Positions 14,733-23,038 of a stretch of 27,782 nucleotides of DNA are shown here, in pieces (position 1 is the stretch's first letter; every line of letters begins with the position of its first letter). Where the stretch lies: contig DASQWC010000086.1 of NCBI GenBank assembly GCA_035640475.1, positions 1 through 27,782 on the forward strand, written 5' to 3'. The translations under genes were made by a program, and so were the position numbers. The notes beneath the pieces were generated by a model. The model did not search any database and was not told where the DNA came from. It saw only the letters and a list, made by a program, of their open reading frames with translations. The DNA comes from DASQWC01 sp035640475. Its GTDB lineage: Bacteria > Actinomycetota > JAICYB01.

Positions 14733-16604
14733 TTGGCGAAATCGCGCGGCTCCACCAGGCGTGCTCGTGATTCGGCATCGACGGCGGAGCTGCCGGCGTC
14801 GATCGCAACGGATGTAGAAAAGCTTCGGCGGTACCATGCCGAGCTCGGCGATCTGATCAACCGGCTCGACGTCGATCAGAGCCCGGCCGACCGTGTGAGC
14901 CGGCACTTGCGCCGCCACCTGCCGCTGTATGCGCTCGGGACGGTGTGGGCGCTCATGATCATCCTCATTCCGACCGTCAACGAGCGCGGGACGACGACCA
15001 GCGCTTCGTCCTTGACGGAGTCGGGCACGTCCGAGGTCGTGGACGGCAACCGCCCGACGTCCGGCGGCACGGCCGGCGAAGCTGCGATCGGACAGGGCGC
15101 GCAGCGCAGCGTATCCGGAGGCCCGGCCGACACCGTGAAGGGGACGACCCCCGTCGCCAAGGTCGAAACCGGTACGGGCGTCACGCGCGGTGGCTACGAA
15201 TGCAAGCAGGGCGTCCGCCAGATCCCGTGGTCCCTCTACGCGGCTCAGTGTGTTGCGAAGTTCACCGGGTCAAACGGCGGCGCGACATATCGCGGCGTCG
15301 ACGACAAGACGATCCGCATCGCGATTCGCGAATCTGCGGTCAGTCAGGGTGACGCCGCCGACGCGCAGAACTCCGCGGCGGGACGCGCGACGCGGGCGCA
15401 GGCCGTCGCACTGCTGAACAAGTATGCGAGCTGGTTCGGCAAGACGATGGAGCTCTACGGCCGCAAGTTCGAATTCGTGAAGTTCAACAGCACGGTCTCC
15501 AACGACATCGAAGAGGCGCAGAGCCGCGGTAAGGAAGGCGCGTGCGCGGACGCAACCGATATCGCGGAAACCACGAAAGCGTTTGCAGTTCTCGGCTACC
15601 AAAGCTCGTTCATCGAGACGCAGCCATTCGCAGAATGCGCCGCCGAGCGAAAGATGTTCGTCCCGTTCGGCGCGTCGTACTTCCCGGAGCAGTGGTATTC
15701 GCAGCGGTGGCATCCCTACGTCTGGCACGTGTACATGGAGTGTGAGCAGATCAGCCACGACGTCGCCGAGTACATGGGCAAGCGGCTGCTCAACCGCAAG
15801 GCGAAGTGGGCCAAAGACCCTGCCTACCAACAGCAAAACCGGGTGTTCGGAACGTACGTCCCGGACAACGACGGCTACCAGCGTTGCGTGAACATCTCCG
15901 AGCAGGACTTCAAGAACAAGTACGGCGGCAAGATCACGCACCGGTACGACTATCAGCTCGACGTGTCGCGGTTCCCCGACCAGGCGGCACAGGCCGTCGT
16001 GCAGTTCAAGGCGGCCGGCGTCACGACACTCATCAACGCGTGCGACACGTTGTCGACGAGGTTCCTGACGGAGGCCGCCGACCAGCAGCAGTGGGGACCG
16101 GAGTGGTACATCATCGGCGTCGCCCTCCAGGACACCGACGGCCAGGCCCGAACGTGGAACGACAATGCCGTCAACGGTCACCTGTTCGGCATGAGCCAGC
16201 TCGGTCAAGCCAGACTCATCGAGGGCAAGGACGGAGAGGCGTACAAGAGCTGGAAGACGGCATTCCCGAACGAGGAGCCGCCGCTCGGCTTCGGCGACGC
16301 CTATTACCGCATCCTGAACCTCTACAGCCTCTTCCAGGCCGCCGGACCCGTCCTCACGCCGCAGAACATCGCGAATGCAATTCAGTCGATGCCACCGACG
16401 GGCGGGGCACATGGGCCGTTCGGGACGTGGTCGTATGCCGGCGACCACACGGCGATCGATGACTCGCGTGAGATCTACTGGGATCCGAACGCGACCGGCT
16501 TCGACGGAAACGCGGGCGCGTATCTGGAGACGTACGGAGGCAAGCGCTTCCTGTCCGGGCAGTGGCCGTCCGAAGAACCGCCCATCTATCCAAAGAAGAA
16601 ATAG
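14733..16604 (+). CDS. Membrane-anchored ABC substrate-binding protein (branched-chain amino acid / HAAT type)
   Basis: 623 aa, type I periplasmic-binding fold of the Liv family, acting outside the membrane to capture substrate for the importer encoded next. Residues 1-61 are basic and cytoplasmic, 62-82 form one transmembrane helix (HLPLYALGTVWALMIILIP), about 84-145 are a Ser/Thr/Gly linker, and the rest is the binding domain from GGYECKQG onward. There is no lipobox, so it is held by an uncleaved helix with a long inner tail, unusual for the family. TTG 14733 is supported by GGGGAGGA at good spacing. The linked permease follows after 25 bp. The ligand could be an amino acid, but in this context may be an amide, carboxylic acid or sterol-like compound. 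Confidence 0.88.
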   Translation: MAKSRGSTRRARDSASTAELPASIATDVEKLRRYHAELGDLINRLDVDQSPADRVSRHLRRHLPLYALGTVWALMIILIPTVNERGTTTSASSLTESGTSEVVDGNRPTSGGTAGEAAIGQGAQRSVSGGPADTVKGTTPVAKVETGTGVTRGGYECKQGVRQIPWSLYAAQCVAKFTGSNGGATYRGVDDKTIRIAIRESAVSQGDAADAQNSAAGRATRAQAVALLNKYASWFGKTMELYGRKFEFVKFNSTVSNDIEEAQSRGKEGACADATDIAETTKAFAVLGYQSSFIETQPFAECAAERKMFVPFGASYFPEQWYSQRWHPYVWHVYMECEQISHDVAEYMGKRLLNRKAKWAKDPAYQQQNRVFGTYVPDNDGYQRCVNISEQDFKNKYGGKITHRYDYQLDVSRFPDQAAQAVVQFKAAGVTTLINACDTLSTRFLTEAADQQQWGPEWYIIGVALQDTDGQARTWNDNAVNGHLFGMSQLGQARLIEGKDGEAYKSWKTAFPNEEPPLGFGDAYYRILNLYSLFQAAGPVLTPQNIANAIQSMPPTGGAHGPFGTWSYAGDHTAIDDSREIYWDPNATGFDGNAGAYLETYGGKRFLSGQWPSEEPPIYPKKK

Positions 16605-16629
16605 CAGGTCGAGGGGCTGAGGGAACGCG

Positions 16630-18825
16630 GTGAGCGCGGTGCTCGCCGACCTTCGGGAACGCACTGATCCCGACGCGCTCGAGCGCTACGTGCGCTGGGC
16701 TGCGTTCGCCTCGATGGCCATCATGGCTTGGGTCTTCACCGACAAGGTCGCGCTGGGTCGCGGCCTTCCGCTGGGCATCATCGTCCTCGGCCTGGTCTTC
16801 GGCTCCCTGTACGCGCTGATCGCCGTCGGGCTGGTTCTCGTGTATCGCGCGAACCGGGTGGTGAACTTCGCGCAAGCCGAGCTCGGCGTCGTCGCGGCCG
16901 TCCTCGCGATCGAGCTCGTCATCGAGTACGACCTCAATTACTTCGTCGCGATCGCCACAGGATTCGCGGCGGCTGCGCTGAGCGGCATGATCGTCGACCT
17001 CGTCGTCGTCCGCGTGTTCCGAAACGCGCCGCGCCTGATCCTCGCCGTCGCCACGATCGGCGTTGCGCAGATCCTCACCGGACTGGCCATCCAGATCCCG
17101 TTGTGGTGGAGCGGGCCGACGGCCGTGCTGCGCCGGTCGTTCACCACGCCGTTCAACGTGCAGTTCAGCATCTATCCGGTCAGATTCTCCGGCGATCACC
17201 TGATGGCGATGATTGCGGTCCCAGTGATCATCGTGGCGCTGACGGCATTCCTGCGCCTGACCGACTACGGCGTTGCCATTCGAGCATCGGCAGAGAACGG
17301 CGATCGCGCGCAACTCCTCGGCATGCCGATCGGGCGGCTGTCCACGATCGTGTGGGGCATCGCCGGATTCCTCTCCGCCGTAGCCGTGATCTTGCGCGTG
17401 TCGATCCTCGGGTTCACGACGTTCTCGAACGTGTCCGGCGGCGGCGCGTCGCTTCTCCTTCGCACGTTCGCGGCCGCCGTCATTGCGCGGATGGAGAACA
17501 TGGCCGTTGCGGCCATCGCCGCTCTCGGGATCGGCGTCTTCGAGTCGTCGGCGATCTGGATCTTCTCGAACAGCACGTACTCGGATGCACTGCTCGTCGG
17601 CGTCATCCTGATCGCGCTGATCATGCAGCGCGGACACTTCTCGCGGTTCACAGAGACCGGCATCTCGACGTGGCGTGCGCTGCGTGAGGTACGACCCATT
17701 CCCACGGAGCTTCGTCGTCTTCCCGAGGTGCGCTGGGGGCTCGTCGGGATGTGGGCCGTCCTCGGCGCCGCCGTCCTGTCGTTTCCGGTGTGGGCCTCGC
17801 CCGGCCGCGAGCAGCTCGCATCGCTGATCTTCATCTACTCGATCGTCGCCGTCTCGCTCGTCGTGCTCACCGGTTGGGTCGGCCAGATCTCGCTGGGGCA
17901 GTGGGCGCTCGTCGGATTCGGCGGCGCAGCGGCGAGTGTGCTGGTCGGACGGCACGGCCTCGACCTCTTCATCGCGATCCCGACGGCGATGGTCGTCGGT
18001 GCCGTCGTCGCGCTGATCATCGGCATTCCGGCACTGCGAATCAGCGGACCGTTCCTCGCCGTGACGACGCTGGCCTTTGCCGTTACGTCGAGAACATTCT
18101 TCCTCGAGGACCGCTATCTCCCGTGGTTCGTCCAGGAAAGAATCGAGCGGCCCGTGTTGTGGGAGCGCTTCCCGATCGCGCTCGACTGGCAGTTCTATTA
18201 CTTCTCGCTCGTCTTCCTCGTTCTCGTCATCCTGGCCGCGCGAAATCTCCGGCGATCGCGCACCGGACGCGCGCTCGTCGCCGTTCGAGACAACGAGCCC
18301 GCCGCGCAGTCGACGTCGCTCAACGTGCCGATCCTGAAGTTGACGGCGTTCGCGATCTCGGGTGCCATCGCCGGTCTCGCCGGCAGTCTGTATGTGCTGC
18401 ACCAAACCGGTCTCAACACCGATTCCTTCGGCCCGGAGGTTTCGCTTCGCCTGTTCACGATGGTCGTGATCGGGGGGCTCGGCTCCCTGCCCGGCGCGAT
18501 CCTGGGCGCCGTCTACGTCCGCAGCGTCGAGTTCTTCATCGGCGGCGGGTGGGCGCTGCTCGCATCGGGCGGCGGGATCCTCTTGATCCTTCTCGTGCTG
18601 CCCGGCGGACTCGGTGCGGGTGTGTACCGCGCGCGCGACGAGATCTTGCGATGGATCGCGCAACGGCGCGGGATCGTCGTCCCGAGTCTTCTCGCAGACA
18701 TTCGCCAAGAAGAGGTCGAGGAGGAAGAGGCGGTGCCGCTGGACGACGTCCTCGCCGGTGTCCGATCGGGGCGGCGTAGCGGGCGCCCGATGCCGCAGTT
18801 CGCACCGGGCGGCGGAGGCAGCTGA
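16630..18825 (+). CDS. Fused LivH-LivM permease of a HAAT-type ABC importer
   Basis: 731 aa with two permease halves in one chain. The LivH-like half covers about residues 45-340, with YRANRVVNFAQAELG and the coupling segment IRASAENGDRAQLLGMPIGR. The LivM-like half covers about 375-690, with LTGWVGQISLGQWALVGFGG and the coupling segment VRDNEPAAQSTSLNVP. The last 65 or so residues are cytoplasmic, charged and Gly-rich. In most bacteria these are separate proteins of about 300 and 350 aa. GTG 16630 has GAGGG upstream. Its TGA shares a base with the ATG of the ATPase fusion gene (TGATG), so the subunits are likely made in step. Confidence 0.92.
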   Translation: MSAVLADLRERTDPDALERYVRWAAFASMAIMAWVFTDKVALGRGLPLGIIVLGLVFGSLYALIAVGLVLVYRANRVVNFAQAELGVVAAVLAIELVIEYDLNYFVAIATGFAAAALSGMIVDLVVVRVFRNAPRLILAVATIGVAQILTGLAIQIPLWWSGPTAVLRRSFTTPFNVQFSIYPVRFSGDHLMAMIAVPVIIVALTAFLRLTDYGVAIRASAENGDRAQLLGMPIGRLSTIVWGIAGFLSAVAVILRVSILGFTTFSNVSGGGASLLLRTFAAAVIARMENMAVAAIAALGIGVFESSAIWIFSNSTYSDALLVGVILIALIMQRGHFSRFTETGISTWRALREVRPIPTELRRLPEVRWGLVGMWAVLGAAVLSFPVWASPGREQLASLIFIYSIVAVSLVVLTGWVGQISLGQWALVGFGGAAASVLVGRHGLDLFIAIPTAMVVGAVVALIIGIPALRISGPFLAVTTLAFAVTSRTFFLEDRYLPWFVQERIERPVLWERFPIALDWQFYYFSLVFLVLVILAARNLRRSRTGRALVAVRDNEPAAQSTSLNVPILKLTAFAISGAIAGLAGSLYVLHQTGLNTDSFGPEVSLRLFTMVVIGGLGSLPGAILGAVYVRSVEFFIGGGWALLASGGGILLILLVLPGGLGAGVYRARDEILRWIAQRRGIVVPSLLADIRQEEVEEEEAVPLDDVLAGVRSGRRSGRPMPQFAPGGGGS

Positions 18826-21809
18826 TGGCCAAGACCGCGACGCGTGTAGTGGAAGAGGTAGCGGCACCCGCTCCCCGGGGCGTCCGCGGATTCATGAGCT
18901 CGCTCGGCCCGGTCGGTCTGCTCCCGCTCCTCGTCCTGTTCGGACTGAACATGGTCGACGAGTTCGATCAGGTCGCCTTCGGTGCGCTTGCGCCCGAGAT
19001 TCGCAACCACTTCAACCTCTCGAGCGGGACGTTCATCCTCGTCGTCTCGCTCTCGGGTGCGCTTTCGATCCTTCTCGCCGCGCCGCTCGGATTTCTGGCC
19101 GATCGGTACAACCGCGTCCGTATCGCCCAGATCGCCGGCCTCATCTGGGGCTTCGCCGCTATCGGCACGGGCATGGCGCCCGTGCTCGGCCTGCTCATCG
19201 CCGCACGTCTGATTGGTGGGATCGGACGACTCGTCAACGAGCCCGTCCATCCGAGCTTGCTCGCCGACTACTACCCGCCTCAATCGCTCCCGAACGTCTT
19301 CGGCGTTCATCGATTCGCGAACATCCTCGGAAATGTCGCCGGCCCGATCGCCGGCGCCATCGCGGCCGTCTTCGCCGCGAGCGCGATCGCCGAGTGGAGG
19401 CCGGTGTTCGTCCTCCTCGCGCTGCCGACGTTCGTGCTCTTGCTGTTCTCGCTGCGCCTCCACGAGCCGGTGCGCGGCTCGACGATCGACAGCGAGGGGG
19501 CCCGGCGATCGACGGAGACGTTCCGCTTCGGCGAGGCCTACCGGCGATTGAAAGCGATCAGGTCGCTCAAGCGGACGTGGGTCGCTGCATTCTTCTTCGG
19601 CGCCGGGGTCATCCCGCTCGCCTCTTTCTTGTCGCTGTTCTTCGAGGACATCTACGGAATGGGCCCGGTCGGCCGCGGCTTTCTGGTCATGCTCCGCGGC
19701 GTCGGCGGCGCCGTCGGCTTGGTCATCGGCGCACGGTTCACTCGCAAGCTGCAGTCGGCCGAGCGCCTCGACCGGCTCCCCTTCGTGACCGGGCTGATGA
19801 TCATCGAGTTCGCGCTGGGCATGGTCGCCATGGCGCTGTCGCCGTGGGTCGTCGGTTCGATCATCGCGGCCTTCCTGCTATCGGTCGGCGCGAGCGGGTT
19901 CCTTCCGCCGTACCTCACGACTGTTGCGCTGATCGGTCCGCCGCGCATCCGTTCGCAGGGCTACGCGTACTCGCTGCTGTTCTTTGCGGTCGGCGGTGTG
20001 ATTCTGTCGCGCATCGCCGCGGGCGTCGGCGACCAGCACGGCCTGCGCGTCGGCTTGCTGCTCCTATCTGTGTTCGTCGTCCTCGGCGGCATCATCGGTA
20101 TGACCGTCCGGCGCTTCTTCAAGCGCGATGTGGACGAAGCGACGAAGTCGATCAAGGCGCAAGAGGCGGCCGAGAAGGGAACGTTCCTCGTCTGCCGGGG
20201 CGTCGACGTCGCCTACGACCAGGTGCAGGTGCTCTTCGACGTGGACTTCGAGATCGAGCAGGGGGAGATCATCGCGCTGCTCGGCACCAACGGTGCGGGC
20301 AAGTCGACGATGCTCAAAGCAATCTCAGGTCTGGTCGACCCGATCGGCGGCGCGATCTTCTTCGAGGGACACGACATCACCCACGCCGACGCGAACGCAT
20401 GCTCCGAGCTCGGCATAGTGCAGGTCCCCGGTGGGCGCGGCATCTTTCCGACGCTGTCGGTCGGTGACAACATTCGTGCGGCCGGGTGGATGTACCGGGA
20501 CGACTCCACGTACCGGAAGGACGCCGTCGAGCGCGTGCTCGAGTACTTCCCCATCCTTCGCAGACGCTGGGACACCCCGGCCGGGAGCCTCTCCGGCGGC
20601 GAGCAGCAGATGCTCTCCCTCGCGCAAGCGTTCATCGCCCGGCCCAAGCTCATGCTCATCGACGAGCTCTCGCTCGGTCTGGCGCCTACGGTCGTCGCAT
20701 CACTACTCGGCATCGTGCGGGCCATCCACGACAACGGGACGACGATCGTCCTCGTCGAGCAGTCGGTGAACACGGCGCTGAAGCTCGCAAAGCGCGCGGC
20801 GTTCATGGAGAAAGGCGAGATTCGCTTCACCGGCCCCACGGATGAGCTCTTGAGCCGTCCGGACATCCTGCGCGCGGTCTTCCTCAAAGGCGCCGCCAGA
20901 GATGGTGGCGTCAAGAAGCGCGCGAAAGCGACCGCGAGCCGCTCCGCAAAGAACAAGCGGGCCGAGATCCTCAAGCGCCCGACCGTTCTGCGAACACATG
21001 GGTTGTCCAAGCGCTACGGCGGCATCGTCGCGGTCGATGACGTCGACGTCGAGCTCCACGACGGCGAGATCCTCGGGCTGATCGGGCCCAACGGCGCCGG
21101 GAAGACGACGATCTTCGATCTCATCTCCGGGTTCACGCCGTCCAACAGCGGGCGCATCGACTTCATGGGTCTCGACGTCACGGAGTGGTCGCCGTCGGAC
21201 CGCGCACGAGCCGGGCTCGGCCGCTCGTTTCAGGACGCACGCCTCTGGCAAGCGCTGACGGTCAAGGAAGCGATCGCCGTCGCGTGCGAACGCCACGTCG
21301 GTGTCACCTCGCCGCTGCCGTCGATCTTCTCGACGCCGACCGCCCAGGAGTCGGAAGCCGAGGTCATGCGCCGCGTCGACGAGCTCATCGAGCTTCTTCG
21401 CCTCGGGGCGTTTCGCGACAAATTCGTCAGCGAGCTGTCGACCGGCTCCCGGCGCATCGTCGAGCTCGCGGCAATCCTGGCGCATCGGCCGTCGGTCGTG
21501 ATCCTGGACGAGCCTTCGTCCGGCATCGCGCAGCGGGAGACCGAAGCGCTCGGCCCCCTGTTGCGGCAGGTGCGCGACCACCTCTCGTGCTCGATGCTCG
21601 TGATCGAGCACGACATGCCGCTGATCACAAGTCTCGCCGACCGCATGTACGGGCTCGATCAAGGACGAATCATCGTCGAAGGAACGCCCCAGGACGTGAT
21701 CAACCACCCGCTCGTCATCGAGTCGTACCTGGGAGCCGAGGGGTATTCCGACCTCGTCGGAAACGGGCAGAAGCGTCGGTCACGCTCCCGGTCGCGCTCG
21801 CGACGTTAA
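18825..21809 (+). CDS. MFS transporter domain fused to LivF-like and LivG-like ABC ATPases
   Basis: 994 aa. Residues about 25-440 are a major facilitator domain of roughly 12 helices with motif A GFLADRYNRVR at 89-99. Residues about 451-690 are a LivF-like ATPase: Walker A GTNGAGKST (487-495), signature LSGGEQ (589-594), Walker B LMLIDE (609-614), then LVEQS. A basic linker leads to a LivG-like ATPase from about 720: Walker A GPNGAGKTT (754-762), degenerate signature LSTGSRR (871-877), Walker B ILDE (893-896), and a VIEHDM switch histidine. The C-terminus is an Arg/Ser run. It should energise the LivH-LivM permease encoded just upstream, while the MFS part could be a second transporter, a sensor or a membrane anchor. 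The frame is uninterrupted through both junctions. It ends in a TTAA overlap with the next gene. Confidence 0.92.
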   Translation: MAKTATRVVEEVAAPAPRGVRGFMSSLGPVGLLPLLVLFGLNMVDEFDQVAFGALAPEIRNHFNLSSGTFILVVSLSGALSILLAAPLGFLADRYNRVRIAQIAGLIWGFAAIGTGMAPVLGLLIAARLIGGIGRLVNEPVHPSLLADYYPPQSLPNVFGVHRFANILGNVAGPIAGAIAAVFAASAIAEWRPVFVLLALPTFVLLLFSLRLHEPVRGSTIDSEGARRSTETFRFGEAYRRLKAIRSLKRTWVAAFFFGAGVIPLASFLSLFFEDIYGMGPVGRGFLVMLRGVGGAVGLVIGARFTRKLQSAERLDRLPFVTGLMIIEFALGMVAMALSPWVVGSIIAAFLLSVGASGFLPPYLTTVALIGPPRIRSQGYAYSLLFFAVGGVILSRIAAGVGDQHGLRVGLLLLSVFVVLGGIIGMTVRRFFKRDVDEATKSIKAQEAAEKGTFLVCRGVDVAYDQVQVLFDVDFEIEQGEIIALLGTNGAGKSTMLKAISGLVDPIGGAIFFEGHDITHADANACSELGIVQVPGGRGIFPTLSVGDNIRAAGWMYRDDSTYRKDAVERVLEYFPILRRRWDTPAGSLSGGEQQMLSLAQAFIARPKLMLIDELSLGLAPTVVASLLGIVRAIHDNGTTIVLVEQSVNTALKLAKRAAFMEKGEIRFTGPTDELLSRPDILRAVFLKGAARDGGVKKRAKATASRSAKNKRAEILKRPTVLRTHGLSKRYGGIVAVDDVDVELHDGEILGLIGPNGAGKTTIFDLISGFTPSNSGRIDFMGLDVTEWSPSDRARAGLGRSFQDARLWQALTVKEAIAVACERHVGVTSPLPSIFSTPTAQESEAEVMRRVDELIELLRLGAFRDKFVSELSTGSRRIVELAAILAHRPSVVILDEPSSGIAQRETEALGPLLRQVRDHLSCSMLVIEHDMPLITSLADRMYGLDQGRIIVEGTPQDVINHPLVIESYLGAEGYSDLVGNGQKRRSRSRSRSRR

Positions 21810-23023
21810 GAGACCTCGACTCTCCCGCGCATCCGCTGGTGCACCAGACACTGGTATCGGTAGGTCCCCGGCTCGGAGAAGCGCAGCGTGTAGGTCACGA
21901 CGCGGGGCGGGATCGCTCTGAGCACACCCGAGCTGAACTCTCCTTCGCCGTCCCACGTTCCGCCGTCGACCTTGATCGCGCCGCCGGACGGCGGATACGA
22001 CACGGCTGCCGACGGCTGCGAGGTGCTTCCGATCGCGCGCCACGCATCCAAATTGATGCGCACGCCGTCCCGATCCTCGACGAGGATGCCGTCCTGCGCG
22101 TCGCGGCTCGCGCCGAACGAGATCGAGTGCATCCCGTACAACGTCCACTCGACTGCCGAGCCCGTCTTGGCTTGCGCAAGGTCCGGAATGAAGCTCGACA
22201 CGACGCCGCGGACGCGTCCTTCCGGTCCGGTTCCGGCGAGGACTTTGCTCCCGACGGGCAGCTCCGCAGCTCGCCGGGCCGCGGGCTCGAGCGTTCCCGC
22301 GACCTCGTTCTCCTCGTCCTGGCCCTGTTTGCGGACGTCGGCGACGCGCGGCCGCTCGACACCGGGCGCTCGGACCTCGAGGGTCCCCGTCATCGACGCC
22401 CGGTGCACGAGACACATAAAGGAATATGAGCCGGCTCTGATGCCGGACGAGAGCTTCACTCGGAACGGCTCGCCCTCTTCGAGGAACCCTCCCGAGTAGA
22501 AGTTTTGCTTGCCGTCGAAGTCTGGTTGCTCGCGCTCGGGACACGCGCGTGCGCCGCCGTTCGGTGAAACGGGCGGTGCGCCCGTCGACAGGAAGCACCG
22601 CTCGGCCGCCGAACGGTTCACGCGCGGTGAGTCGTCCGAAACAACACTCGGATAGACGACCGGCAGCGTTCGCATCTCCGGAAGTGCCTCGATCTTCTTC
22701 ACGTCGGACGTCGGGCCGAGCGCGGCAACGGCCTCGACCGCCCGATCCACGAGCCGGCCGAGAGCGACGGTGTGCGCCTCGCCCGTATCGCGGACTTCGA
22801 AGTTCAAAGCGTCGCCGGGATGCAGCGGAACGCTGGAGGGGAGGAACGACCACAGCGACGAGTTGAACCGCCGCTCCTGATCGCGCACGGTCACGCCGAT
22901 GGCGTGACCGCCGGCATCGGCGTAGATCGTGACCGGCGGTCGCAACAGCTTCGAGTTACACCCGGCCACGATCAACGCGAAGGCGGCCATCGCACAAGCG
23001 GTTCGGCGGCAAACCCGTTCCAT
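21806..23023 (-). CDS. Lipoprotein with two cupredoxin-like domains
   Basis: 405 aa. A lipoprotein signal with lipobox VAGC gives Cys22 as the lipidated residue, so it sits on the outer face of the membrane. Two cupredoxin-like copper sites can be read: H84 with C204-H207-M211 (CLVHRASM), and H299 with C392-H395-M398 (CLVHQRM). Both halves end in a G[ST]Y[SR][FY]xCLVH strand, a likely internal duplication. The first domain carries an insert of about 100 residues with two more cysteines (RCFLS, RACPE). It may carry electrons or bind copper; the partner is unknown. ATG 23023 is chosen because it starts the signal peptide; the frame is open upstream but overlaps the divergent gene. Only 15 bp separate the two start codons. 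Confidence 0.82.
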   Translation of the reverse strand: MERVCRRTACAMAAFALIVAGCNSKLLRPPVTIYADAGGHAIGVTVRDQERRFNSSLWSFLPSSVPLHPGDALNFEVRDTGEAHTVALGRLVDRAVEAVAALGPTSDVKKIEALPEMRTLPVVYPSVVSDDSPRVNRSAAERCFLSTGAPPVSPNGGARACPEREQPDFDGKQNFYSGGFLEEGEPFRVKLSSGIRAGSYSFMCLVHRASMTGTLEVRAPGVERPRVADVRKQGQDEENEVAGTLEPAARRAAELPVGSKVLAGTGPEGRVRGVVSSFIPDLAQAKTGSAVEWTLYGMHSISFGASRDAQDGILVEDRDGVRINLDAWRAIGSTSQPSAAVSYPPSGGAIKVDGGTWDGEGEFSSGVLRAIPPRVVTYTLRFSEPGTYRYQCLVHQRMRGRVEVS

Positions 23024-23038
23024 TACGGTAAGCCTGCC

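Noticed and set aside
16354..18867. 837-codon open frame on the minus strand
   Set aside because: Antisense shadow of the LivH-LivM gene; extreme Asp/Arg/Glu composition with no domain.
18614..20467. 617-codon open plus-strand frame
   Set aside because: Arg-rich out-of-frame reading of the permease and MFS-ATPase genes.
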